Shown here piece by piece: positions 53,501 to 60,917 of a stretch of 64,000 bases of DNA. This DNA is from W0P28-013 sp963658575. Lineage in GTDB: Bacteria; Bacteroidota; Bacteroidia; Bacteroidales; Paludibacteraceae. The DNA is taken from NCBI GenBank assembly GCA_963658575.1, contig CAVKQB010000001.1:1-64000 (forward strand), written 5' to 3'. Both the position numbers and the translations under genes were made by a program. The notes beneath the pieces are model-generated. The model saw nothing but the letters and a program-made list of their open reading frames with translations. It did no database searches and had not been told where the DNA came from. Every line of letters starts with the position of its first letter. The first letter of the stretch is position 1.

Positions 53501-56500
53501 CAACGAAATCGTGCCAAACATTTCGTTCACCAAACAATCCGACGGGCAACAGGTAACCCTGTGCGTGAGCGACACCGCACGATTCGACGTAGTGGCCGAA
53601 AACGGCACCGACACCCGAACCTACCAAATCGTGTTCGATTGGGAAGCACCCGTTACTTCGGGCAAACTGGCCAACATCAGCATCTTCGGCGACAAACCTT
53701 TCGATGCCTTCGAGCAAGACCAATTCGACTATCACTACGCCGCCAACACGCTGCTGCCCACAACGTTCGAGCGCGTCGATGCGACCGACACCGTGATGCA
53801 AACCATCGCTCGCGGCGCCATCGTGTGGAACGTGTGCGGCACCAACACCAGCCGCTACACGCTGCAATTCGACCGCACACCATCGGACAACGCCGATTTG
53901 GCCAACATTCTGATTAACGGCGAAACGCTGACAAACTTCGACTGCAGTATCAACGACTACACCATCGACTGCGCCGAGCCCGTTGTCATCGAAGCCATTC
54001 ACGGCGATGCGGGGCAGCAAATCACAGCGCATTTCGCCTTCAACAACGAATCGACGGCAAGCCAAACGGCACAACACGCGCCAAGCAACGCGAACAGCAA
54101 CTATTTTGCCGAAGCGACATTCGAAGTTACCGCCGAAGACGGCACGACCACCAAAACCACAATCGTCCGTCTGCGCCACCTGCCATCGAGCGACGTCACC
54201 TTGGCGGCCATCATGCTCAACGGTAGCCTGCTCAGCACCGATGCGGCCGAATACACGTCGGACAAAGCATTTGCCGCCGACGTAACCGACTACAACATCA
54301 CGTTGCGGTGTGCCAACCCGAAAATTGAAGAGCCGGCGATGCCAAACATCACCTTCCGCGCCAACGATGCCAACCAAACCATCGCCATGGAGCAGAACGG
54401 GCTGAACGAAGCGACAACCATCGTCGTTACCGCCGAGGACGGCACCGAAAACGTCTATACGCTCAACTTTACCGCCGAAAAATCGGCCAACGCCAACCTG
54501 ACGGGCATTGCCGTGAACTATGTAGCCATCGCCGACTTTGATGCCGACCGCCTGAACTACACCGTGCAACTGTCGGAAAATGAGATTCCTGTGGTCGGAT
54601 ACACCAGCGACGACCGCTTCCAACAAAAAATCGATTTGGTAGTCGATTTGAAGCAGGCAATCATCACCGTTACAGCCGAAAACGGCGACACGAAGACCTA
54701 CACCGTCGCCTTTGCGAAACCCGACGGCTCGAGCAACGCCGATTTGGCGCAAATCGAAGTGGACGGCGAACCCATGGCCGACTTCAGTGCCGACAAGACC
54801 GAATACGCCATCGTGCTACCCGCTGGCACCGAAATCCGTCCCGACATCGTGGCAATGCTTAGCGAAGACGGACAAAGCGTCGCCATCAGCAACAACAGCG
54901 TGCGCGACACCACACGCATCGTCGTTACTTCGCCCAACGGCGAAACGGTCAAAACGTACAGCATCTTCTTCGATGTCGAGCCCTCGAACAACGACTCGCT
55001 GAAAATGATCTACATCGACGGCGACTCGCTGCTGATGGGGCAAACTAAATTCGATGCCGACAAAGATTTCGCTGCTAACATCTACGAATACCACATCGCA
55101 CTGCCCGTAGGCACACGCCAATGGCCAACCATTGCGCCGTCGGACAACGACAACCGCGGTAAAGGCGACAAGTGGCAAACCGTAACCATCGACACGCAAG
55201 CCAGCGACGACTACAACGCCACATCGACACTGACCGTAACGGCCGAAAACGGCAACACGCGCACCTACACGCTGCATTTCACCGTCGAAAAATCGGCCAT
55301 CGACACACTGGCTGGAATCTTGCTGAACATCAACGCGATGGAAGAGCCGCTCGCCTTGGCAGGCACCAACTACACCGCCGACCACGCCTTTGCCGGCCAC
55401 ACCAACGACTACCTTGTAACGTGGGCTGTTGGCACACGCGATGCCGTTACCATCGATTTCGAGCGTGGCGACGCGTACCAAACCGTCGAGATTCTGCACC
55501 AAATGACAACGTTGAACGACAGCGCAGTCATTCGTGTAACGGCCGAAAACGGCAACACACGCACCTACACCGTGCGCAACACGCTGCTGCTCTCGTCTAT
55601 CGACACGCTGCGCAACGTATTCTTCGACAATCTGCCTTACGACAAATTCGACCCGCGCACCACGCAGTACGACAGCATCGTGCCCTACGGCACAACCGCC
55701 ATTCCACAAATCACGTGGGAAGCGGGCGACACGCTGCAAACCGTAACGAAAGACTCGATTTTCGACGGTCTAAACGGCCACTACACGCTGACCGTAACGG
55801 CCGAAAACGGCAACACACGCACCTACACGTTCAACTTCAGCGAGGCAAAATCGAACATCGCCACACTGAACAACATCTTGCTGAACGGCACCGCCATCGA
55901 GAATTTCGATAAAGAGACGAACGAATACTTCGCCACGCTGATCTACGGCACCACCGTGGACGACCTCGAAATAACCTACGAACGCGGCGACGAAGGGCAA
56001 CAAGTGGAGATTGTGCGCACCGAAAATGAGGTAACCATCGTCGTAACCGCCGAAGACGGCACAACCACGACCACCTACCACATCACATTCGAAACAAAAC
56101 TGTCGGACAACGCCTTCCTGAAAATGATTTTCGTCGGCGGCGAACCGCTCGACACGCTGGCAACCAACTTCGAAATAACCGAAAACTTCGCCAGCGACGA
56201 CTACGAATACTACATCACACTGCACTACGGCACCGAGCAACTGCCCGCCATCACATGGGAAACGCAACTGCCCGAAGCCGCCTACAAAGCGGTAACGCTG
56301 ACAACGCACGAACTCACGACCGACAGCCTCGGCACACACGGCAGTGCCACCATCAGCGTAACATCGCAAGACGAAATGCAAACCAACGAATACACGCTGA
56401 ATTTCACCGTGGCCTTGTCGAGCAACAACAAACTGAAAGACCTCTACTTCGTCGATATCGTCTACCCAAGTTTCGAGCCGTTGTTCAATCCCGACTCCAC

Positions 56501-57380
56501 GAGTTACAACCTGCTGTTCGAATTGGGCACCACCGAAAGCGATTTCCCGAAATTGGCCAACGTGCGCTACACCAAAGGCGACAAAGACCAAACGGTAACC
56601 ACAGCCTATGCCACACAAAACGTGCAGCTGACCGACACCACTCTGACACTCGCCCACCAAGGCTATCTGGCGCACGGGACTGCCATCGACACGCTGGCGG
56701 CGGGACAAACCGTGGCTATCGCAGCAGGCGACACACTCACGACACTCATCGACAATCCGGCCGTCATACTCGTGTCGGTAACGGCGCAAAACGGCGCAGC
56801 AAACGTCTATGTCATGATGTTTGCCGTCGAAAAATCGAACAACGCCCTGCTGAAAAACATCATCGTCGACAATAAATCGCTGAAAGAGTTCGACCCGAAC
56901 GTGTTTGAATACAACTACACCATCGCCAAGGGAGCAACCACGTTCCCAACGCTCGAAGGCATTGCCAGCGACTCGCTGCGCCAAACGATAGAATATGGCG
57001 AAGACCGCGCCGACCGCTTCACGCAGTACATCTACTGCACCGCCGAAGACGGCACGACAAACACCTACACCATCAAATTCATCGAGTCGGAAATCAACCC
57101 AGGCGACGCGCCAAACGCCGACGACGTTTGCTGGACTATGCTCGATGGCGACCAATTCAAAGCCAGCACACGGCGCAACAACGTGTCGATAGCCATATTC
57201 GACACCGCCGGCCGTATGCTCACCAAACGCGACGTGCCGCTCATCGACCCGAACGACGACATCTGCGAAGCCGACGCAGCCGGTGCCATCATACACATAC
57301 ACCGCACTGGCAAAACGCTGATCTACGTCTTCTACTTCAACAACGAAAAACATGTGGCGCACGGCAAATTCATCTATTGA
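47559..57380 (+). CDS. Giant 3273-aa secreted protein: two PCMD-like domains, about 30 cadherin-like sandwich repeats, T9SS sorting domain
   Basis: The signal peptide (MKRYRITIYLLALTLAAVAQ) is followed by a PCMD-like domain (about 20-257; starts LPDPGFDDWSS, ends LYVDDVELIYSS). About 15 repeats of 80-100 aa fill 258-1564, each with the pattern L-x-x-I-x-(V/L)-(D/N)-G ... F-x-P-x-x-x-x-Y ... G-T-T-x-L-P ... Q-T ... T-I-T-V-x-A-E-(N/D)-G-x-x-x-x-Y, matching the cadherin-like beta-sandwich (PF12733-type) family. A second PCMD-like domain (about 1565-1775; NADFAQWEAA) starts another set of about 15 repeats to about 3190. The last about 70 residues (VSIAIFDTAGRMLTKRD, LIYVFYFNNEKHVAHGKFIY) look like a type A T9SS sorting domain. 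Inferred role: surface adhesin, stalk or glycan-binding scaffold. Confidence 0.85.
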   Translation: MKRYRITIYLLALTLAAVAQQLPDPGFDDWSSSFNGDAQLKNWHGSNVTQVGFKFTFMYKRDGRNGGSCAYVADKEVGAAGITEPAPGYMALGQPWSYLESITKVSEATAGCDGGISFKYRPDTLSVWIKRTGNNTDKEYYHLIFYSWKGTSVGNTYTGKSGGCTSTTHTDEESDIRQALDGNKCSTSQFATQIAEGWVKEYKTYSNWTQIKVPIYYMGNDVPDKCNVIFSAGNYPNFRANSGLYPGNDLYVDDVELIYSSSIDELFVNNRRWSGFDPKKSDGEEQVYALGLGATEIPDIFAKRGVGTITNCRGTSANFSGRVLSGSEINIDRSKAAVGGEPVVITVKSEDGKSTSTYKIKFVAEQSSNNRPAGISYTIDGVTSSVPNYNGYITQYSVELPYGTTSAPIVSVTKGDDGQTISIEQATSPTGTASISVKAANGAANTYRIAFSIGKLTDNTLQDIQVGGQSIAGFSPTKNNYTVELPLGTTALPAVTYTSAYAAGAQTITVSNGVKIADGNCTGTYNIAVKAPGNTTTRTYKLSFKITASTYCYLKSLKLDGVAIEGWDAEKTTYYYNLPLGTTALPAITYEKGDDYQTIATDASGISGIEGTYKITVTAASGTKCIYKIVFTVAKSSVSTLKGIYLDGALLPNFDEYTFGYTYELPIGTTALPVITCTKGDNYQSEPTIVANGVNGITRIIAKAQDGSSSTYTINFSVKQADNTQLSGITVAGYTLDFDPEQLEYSITLRSGTTVLPNIAYTAGDEWQTISMRKDGVDGDTKITVRAQSGATAVYIIHFAVEKSSNTALSGIKIGGAGLTDFAPETLVYAIELPSGTTELPNIAPVKAENTQTVAIATGDVNGTTTITVTAENGAVRIYTLVFSVKKSSDRLLKQIYIDGEALPNFDPNTNRYTYLINPNSVETCPDISVLKGEGQSVSIVKPVLLGTAKITVTPEAGDPNIYTILFTDRALNGNSRLNNIALDGTQIADFAPETLEYAIELPQTATLPTVTYEKGDATQTVLVANNGWGGTTISVKAEDETVTTYHIAFVRTISSDATLKSIALDDTPLAGFESSTFAYTHTLASGATKAPRLTFEGNVEGQTYTVTEPALTGTAQIIVTAPDRTTRHTYTIAYQATQQTDATIDGISINGNEIADFQPETLEYATESDTTTPKVKLDIDSTQYIAIANAGLNGTQIVVTAESGASQEYNIHYSATKSNDTKLQDLQVYDGNEYATLADFAPETLEYTYTLVWGSTTVPAINPVAADDGQIITIYYNSVNDTTIVRVVAENGIDSTDYRINFDVEKSDITTLENLLVENADELLPDFDANVLNYVAKLPYGTKSVPAIHWELGKKEGKTLDQHILLHDAGLRDTARLTVVAENGDKRTYNIAFEVAESTEDNGLQYYIVDGIGMISALNDTITLPYGSTALPKITCLKKYDEQTVLIDNGGIYGTTTITVKANRDNVADVVYTLTPQLAQPQAKLESISVNGAAIADFDPYKYQYVVSVDNDNTSNATIEYTYDNATASIDEEETNTKRTKITVLGKDDDSSATYTIYYFYTNDVIPNADFAQWEAAQTTTSAQKPTGWTVLADVAEATEIKSSTTIFGLPVGSLISKGTFTPGSEVTRDGNYAKLATAYSKVIAGSMPGAMTLGDMTASLNDGSSATSIFGGIPFRNTPDHVSMAYNPVSQSNVGNITFAYTINNGKYTKEFTDRNFNNSWKTMELSLMDNTIENPAMMNIIINSCESDNASALKSNAASTLLVDWVKFTYNSKIAKIFVNGQEAVGFKGKYDDNWIQAVVVDAELQGAPVLTFEGEVNDQEYTYTYGDEADNCSGKYKTRVVTITSKAEDGTTSRYIVNLNRPLSTNATLAGIIVDGDTLTDFAPNTFEYDMPVPNGSRFAPDIVALRGNMRQTLHFGTGSTTDTIVVVAEDGQTTQKYLLHRVEKKSNDATLAAIAVEGHDLPFDSATDNYRITLAANEIVPNISFTKQSDGQQVTLCVSDTARFDVVAENGTDTRTYQIVFDWEAPVTSGKLANISIFGDKPFDAFEQDQFDYHYAANTLLPTTFERVDATDTVMQTIARGAIVWNVCGTNTSRYTLQFDRTPSDNADLANILINGETLTNFDCSINDYTIDCAEPVVIEAIHGDAGQQITAHFAFNNESTASQTAQHAPSNANSNYFAEATFEVTAEDGTTTKTTIVRLRHLPSSDVTLAAIMLNGSLLSTDAAEYTSDKAFAADVTDYNITLRCANPKIEEPAMPNITFRANDANQTIAMEQNGLNEATTIVVTAEDGTENVYTLNFTAEKSANANLTGIAVNYVAIADFDADRLNYTVQLSENEIPVVGYTSDDRFQQKIDLVVDLKQAIITVTAENGDTKTYTVAFAKPDGSSNADLAQIEVDGEPMADFSADKTEYAIVLPAGTEIRPDIVAMLSEDGQSVAISNNSVRDTTRIVVTSPNGETVKTYSIFFDVEPSNNDSLKMIYIDGDSLLMGQTKFDADKDFAANIYEYHIALPVGTRQWPTIAPSDNDNRGKGDKWQTVTIDTQASDDYNATSTLTVTAENGNTRTYTLHFTVEKSAIDTLAGILLNINAMEEPLALAGTNYTADHAFAGHTNDYLVTWAVGTRDAVTIDFERGDAYQTVEILHQMTTLNDSAVIRVTAENGNTRTYTVRNTLLLSSIDTLRNVFFDNLPYDKFDPRTTQYDSIVPYGTTAIPQITWEAGDTLQTVTKDSIFDGLNGHYTLTVTAENGNTRTYTFNFSEAKSNIATLNNILLNGTAIENFDKETNEYFATLIYGTTVDDLEITYERGDEGQQVEIVRTENEVTIVVTAEDGTTTTTYHITFETKLSDNAFLKMIFVGGEPLDTLATNFEITENFASDDYEYYITLHYGTEQLPAITWETQLPEAAYKAVTLTTHELTTDSLGTHGSATISVTSQDEMQTNEYTLNFTVALSSNNKLKDLYFVDIVYPSFEPLFNPDSTSYNLLFELGTTESDFPKLANVRYTKGDKDQTVTTAYATQNVQLTDTTLTLAHQGYLAHGTAIDTLAAGQTVAIAAGDTLTTLIDNPAVILVSVTAQNGAANVYVMMFAVEKSNNALLKNIIVDNKSLKEFDPNVFEYNYTIAKGATTFPTLEGIASDSLRQTIEYGEDRADRFTQYIYCTAEDGTTNTYTIKFIESEINPGDAPNADDVCWTMLDGDQFKASTRRNNVSIAIFDTAGRMLTKRDVPLIDPNDDICEADAAGAIIHIHRTGKTLIYVFYFNNEKHVAHGKFIY
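48330..57130 (+). repeat. Array of about 30 divergent sandwich-domain repeats within the giant gene
   Basis: Period is about 250-310 nt. Boundaries recur as '(S/D)N-x-x-L-x-x-I' at the N side and 'Y-x-(I/L)-x-F-x-V-x-K-S' at the C side. The array is interrupted once by the second PCMD-like domain (about 52251-52880). At DNA level most units are diverged, but a 36-38-nt segment encoding VTAENGNTRTYT is almost identical at 55233-55270, 55535-55570 and 55791-55828. Confidence 0.8.
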
Positions 57381-57400
57381 ACCGACACGCAAAAACGAAG

Positions 57401-57432
57401 AAAATCGGGGACTACGGTTCCCGATTTTTTTT
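57401..57432 (+). terminator. Intrinsic terminator after the giant gene
   Basis: AAAATCGGG (57401-57409) pairs with CCCGATTTT (57420-57428) around a 10-nt loop, followed by further Ts. Confidence 0.82.
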
Positions 57433-57527
57433 GTCGCAAAAAACGTTTGCCAAACCGAAAATAATTATTACTTTAGCACATCGAACCAATCAACAAACAT
57501 ACCCTAAAACTCAAACAGTTAAACTGT

Positions 57528-58601
57528 ATGAACAACAACTATTGCATCATCATGGCGGGCGGAATCGGAAGCCGTTTCTGGCCGTATAGCCGCACGGCGC
57601 GCCCCAAACAATTTCTCGACTTTTTAGGTACAGGGCGTTCGCTGCTGCAAATGACGTTCGACCGCTTCCACGACATCGTCCCCACCGAAAATATCTACAT
57701 CGTATCGAACGCCGCCTACCGCGACCTGATACTGGAGCAACTGCCCGCCCTCAAACCCGACCAAGTGCTGCTCGAACCGTTGCGCCGCAACACCGCACCG
57801 TGCATAGCCTACGCCATCTACAAGATAAAAGCCAAGACACACGATGCCAACATCATTGTCGTGCCAAGCGACCACCTGATAACACGCGAAGAAGAATACC
57901 GCAACGTGCTGCGCGAATGCTTCACGTTCATCACCAACAACGACGCGCTGCTCACACTCGGCATGAAACCGACACGCCCCGAAACAGGCTACGGCTACAT
58001 ACAGATAGCCGAAGGCGGCGGATTGCTGCGCAAAGTGAAGACGTTCACCGAAAAACCCAACGCCGAAATGGCCAAACTGTTCGTCAAAAGCGGCGAATTT
58101 TACTGGAATTCGGGCATGTTCCTCTGGAACCTCGACACCATCGTCAAGGCGTTCGAAACACACCTGCCCGACATCGCCGCAGCATTCGAAGCAGGCAGTT
58201 CCGCATACCACACCGACAAAGAGCAGGCTTTCATCGAACAGACCTACGCCACTTGCCAAAACATCTCCATCGACTACGGCATCATGGAAAAAGCGCAAAA
58301 CGTCTATGTGCGCATGGCCGATTTTGGCTGGTCTGACCTCGGCACGTGGGGCTCGCTCTACGAACTGGCCGACAAAGACAACGACGGCAACGCCACACTC
58401 CACGGCAACTGCCTCGCCTATGGCAGCCACGGCAACCTGACGGTGCTGCCGTCGGGCAAACTCGCTGTGATACAAGACCTCGACAACTACCTGATAGCCG
58501 AAGAAGACAACGTGTTGCTCATCTGCCAAAAGGACGAAGAACAAAAAATCCGCCAATATGTGAACGATGTCGAAACACGCTTCGGCAAAAATTTCGTATA
58601 A
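57528..58601 (+). CDS. manC: Mannose-1-phosphate guanylyltransferase
   Basis: Nucleotidyltransferase making GDP-mannose from mannose-1-phosphate and GTP for glycan, capsule or O-antigen synthesis. It is 357 aa, the short single-domain form without the C-terminal isomerase domain of bifunctional enzymes. The N-terminal signature is MAGGIGSRFWPYSR followed by ARPKQFLDF. VVPSDHLI holds the metal-site Asp, and VKTFTEKPN with FYWNSGMFLW are conserved. It follows the giant gene's terminator; TTTG at 57446-57449 could be part of a weak promoter (imperfect -7). Confidence 0.95.
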   Translation: MNNNYCIIMAGGIGSRFWPYSRTARPKQFLDFLGTGRSLLQMTFDRFHDIVPTENIYIVSNAAYRDLILEQLPALKPDQVLLEPLRRNTAPCIAYAIYKIKAKTHDANIIVVPSDHLITREEEYRNVLRECFTFITNNDALLTLGMKPTRPETGYGYIQIAEGGGLLRKVKTFTEKPNAEMAKLFVKSGEFYWNSGMFLWNLDTIVKAFETHLPDIAAAFEAGSSAYHTDKEQAFIEQTYATCQNISIDYGIMEKAQNVYVRMADFGWSDLGTWGSLYELADKDNDGNATLHGNCLAYGSHGNLTVLPSGKLAVIQDLDNYLIAEEDNVLLICQKDEEQKIRQYVNDVETRFGKNFV

Positions 58602-58619
58602 CGCAAAACGATTCGCGCC

Positions 58620-58925
58620 ATGTTCAAATTTGTCTTTGTCCGCACCCCGAAACCGCGCCAATTCAACCACGTTCCCATCTATTGGAACCCCGAAGAAGAG
58701 GCACGCCAAGAGCGCGACCAACGCGCTGCACGCAACGTCGGCAAAACCGACCCAAACAAACCGTTCAAAAGCAGCATCAAACGGGGATCGTTTCGCAAAA
58801 AAACGTGGGACGCACCCGCTGAAACATCGGATATGCGCGCCGAACGCCGCCGCTCAAACATCCGACTGCTCGTCATCGCAGCCATACTCATCGTCATCGC
58901 CATCTGGATGATAACAACTATTTAA
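58620..58925 (+). CDS. Small C-tail-anchored membrane protein, unknown function
   Basis: Protein of 101 aa. The N-terminal 80 residues are very basic and charged (MFKFVFVRTPKPRQFNHVP, EEEARQERDQRA, RRSNIR), and residues 81-98 form one hydrophobic helix (LLVIAAILIVIAIWMITT), so it is probably a tail-anchored protein with a cytosolic basic domain. Similar short proteins starting MFKF/VRTPKPRQFN are, as I recall, widespread and uncharacterised in Bacteroidetes. It lies 18 nt after manC and about 117 nt before mutL. A competing 114-aa frame (58567-58911) overlapping manC was rejected. Confidence 0.8.
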   Translation: MFKFVFVRTPKPRQFNHVPIYWNPEEEARQERDQRAARNVGKTDPNKPFKSSIKRGSFRKKTWDAPAETSDMRAERRRSNIRLLVIAAILIVIAIWMITTI

Positions 58926-59042
58926 TGGACAATTTTTTCGTTAAACGAGAGCAGTGCCAAACTTGTTTGGGCAATGCCGAGTGTAGAAAAAATGCGCGTA
59001 GCGAATGGATAATTAGTCGCAAGACAGAATATACGCTAAAAA
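58926..59042. repeat. Spacer before mutL with dispersed-word remnants
   Basis: No gene. It contains a partial triloop hairpin phrase 'atgcgcgtagcgaat' near 58993-59007 and 'agtcgcaagacagaata' near 59017-59033, both related to words elsewhere in the window. Confidence 0.5.
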
Positions 59043-60851
59043 ATGGACATCATACACCTGCTGCCCGATGCAGTAGCCAACCAAATTGCCGCTGGCGAAG
59101 TGATACAACGCCCAGCCTCCGTCATCAAAGAGTTGATGGAAAACGCCATCGATGCGGAAGCGACAAAAATTCAGGTCATCGTGAAAAACGCTGGCCGCAC
59201 GGCTATACAGGTCATCGACAACGGCAAAGGCATGTCCGAAACCGACGCACGCATGGCGTTCGAACGGCACGCCACGTCGAAAATCACCAACGCACACGAC
59301 CTCTTCTCTCTGCGCACCATGGGCTTTCGCGGCGAGGCATTGGCCAGCATCGCAGCCGTAGCCGACGTGGAACTGCGCACACGCCAACAGGGCAGCGACA
59401 TCGGCACGTTCATCGAAATAGCCGCCTCGACAGTCGTGGCACAAGAGCCTACGGCCTGCCCCGAAGGCACATCGTTTCTGGTCAAAAACCTGTTTTTCAA
59501 CGTCCCCGCACGGCGCAAATTCCTGAAATCGGACGACACCGAAATGCGCCAAATCATACAGGAGTTTCAACGCATCACGCTGGTCTATCCCGACATCTGC
59601 TTCGAACTGTTCAACGGCGACGAAATAGTGTACGAACTGCCCATCGGCAACACACGACAACGCATCACGGCCATTTTCGGCAAAAAAACACGCGACCTGC
59701 AACAACAACTCGTTCCCATCGAGGCGCACACCACGCTCGGCAACATCAGCGGATTCGTCGGGAAACCCGAATTTGCGCAAAAAAACGCCAACCAATTTTT
59801 CTTCGTCAACGGCCGCTACATGCGCCACCCCTACTTTCATCGCGCCGTGCTGCAAGCCTACGAACGCATGTTGCAACCCAACGAAAATCCGGCCTATTTC
59901 ATCTATTTCGATATGAATCCGGCCGAAATCGACGTGAATATCCACCCGACAAAAACCGAAATCAAATTCGAAAACGAACGCGACCTCTGGAGCATTCTCT
60001 CCACGTGCGTGAAAGAGGCTTTGGGCAAATTCAATGTCGCGCCAACCATCGATTTCGACACCGAAGGGCAAATCGAACTGCCCATAACGCCCGACACAAA
60101 CGCTCCACAACCGAAAATCACGCTCAATCCCGACTACAACCCGTTTCGCAGCACAAACACGTTCGGCACCAAACGCCCCACAAGCGACAGTTGGCAACAA
60201 CTATACGAACGCCGCCACGAACCACTGCCGCAACAGCCCACCGAAGCGGCCACACAAACGCTTTTCGAACACACCGAAAACAACGAACAGCCCGACACGC
60301 TGCTCTACAAAAACCGATTCGTGCTGACTACCGTCAAATCGGGATTGATGATTATCGACTACCGACGCGCCACCGAACGCATTCTCTACGAACGCATTCT
60401 GCACCAACTCGAAATGCAGCAAAGCGCATCGCAACGCACGCTATTCCCCGAAGTGCTGGAACTCACGCCCGACGACGACCTGCTATTCAAAACGCTGCTG
60501 CCCGACCTCACCGCCTTGGGATTCGACATCGAACCGTTCGGCAAACAGGCCTACTCTATCAACGGCGTGCCAGCCCTGCTGACCGACGAGCCAAACATCA
60601 TCGGCGTACTGCACAATATGCTGCGCTGCGCCAAAGAGCGCGACAACCATCTGCAAACCGAACTCTACGAATCGCTGGCCTACGAAGTGGCCAAATCGTC
60701 GGCACAAACGCGCCAAAACGCCGCCAAAACGCCCGAAGAGATGTCGCAACTGATAGACCAACTCTTTGCGTGCCAAAACCCAAACGCCACTCCCGACGGA
60801 CGAACCATCGTGCGCATCGTCGGCGACAGCGACATCGAAAAACTCTTCTAA
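59043..60851 (+). CDS. mutL: DNA mismatch repair protein MutL, degenerate C-terminal nuclease motif
   Basis: GHKL ATPase linking MutS mismatch recognition to downstream repair, 602 aa. The N-terminal domain has GEVIQRPASVIKELMENAID, VIDNGKGM, ATSKI and TMGFRGEALASI, all canonical. The C-terminal dimerisation domain (about 410-602) contains LMIIDYRRATERILYE, where endonuclease-type MutL has DQHAxxE or, in relatives, DQHRAHERILYE. Gln and both His are lost while Asp and Glu remain. The end has FACQNPNATPDGRTIV, the usual position of the CPHGRP-like motif. ATPase function looks intact; nuclease function is doubtful. Confidence 0.93.
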   Translation: MDIIHLLPDAVANQIAAGEVIQRPASVIKELMENAIDAEATKIQVIVKNAGRTAIQVIDNGKGMSETDARMAFERHATSKITNAHDLFSLRTMGFRGEALASIAAVADVELRTRQQGSDIGTFIEIAASTVVAQEPTACPEGTSFLVKNLFFNVPARRKFLKSDDTEMRQIIQEFQRITLVYPDICFELFNGDEIVYELPIGNTRQRITAIFGKKTRDLQQQLVPIEAHTTLGNISGFVGKPEFAQKNANQFFFVNGRYMRHPYFHRAVLQAYERMLQPNENPAYFIYFDMNPAEIDVNIHPTKTEIKFENERDLWSILSTCVKEALGKFNVAPTIDFDTEGQIELPITPDTNAPQPKITLNPDYNPFRSTNTFGTKRPTSDSWQQLYERRHEPLPQQPTEAATQTLFEHTENNEQPDTLLYKNRFVLTTVKSGLMIIDYRRATERILYERILHQLEMQQSASQRTLFPEVLELTPDDDLLFKTLLPDLTALGFDIEPFGKQAYSINGVPALLTDEPNIIGVLHNMLRCAKERDNHLQTELYESLAYEVAKSSAQTRQNAAKTPEEMSQLIDQLFACQNPNATPDGRTIVRIVGDSDIEKLF

Positions 60852-60860
60852 ATCGCCCAC

Positions 60861-60892
60861 AAAAAAAACGAGCGGCCAACACGACCACTCGT
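60861..60892 (-). terminator. Intrinsic terminator of the rpsM-rpoA-rplQ operon
   Basis: On the minus strand ACGAGTGG pairs with CCGCTCGT (8 bp, one mismatch, 9-nt loop) and runs into eight Ts. It lies 26 nt past the rplQ stop, against the mutL stop from the other side. Confidence 0.82.
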
Positions 60893-60917
60893 TCACTATC
60901 CTTTTCGGAATTACCGA

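Noticed and set aside
51897..54752. 951-aa open frame on the minus strand (also 44489-47359 and 55770-57392)
   Set aside because: These lie antisense to the large repeat-protein genes, have Cys/Gly/Val-rich low-quality composition and no recognisable start context; they are mirror frames of the strongly biased codons on the coding strand.
57446..57475. Full Bacteroidetes promoter for manC
   Set aside because: TTTG is present, but the -7 region (TTACTTTA) differs from TAnnTTTG at two positions and spacing is about 18 nt; too weak to list as a feature.
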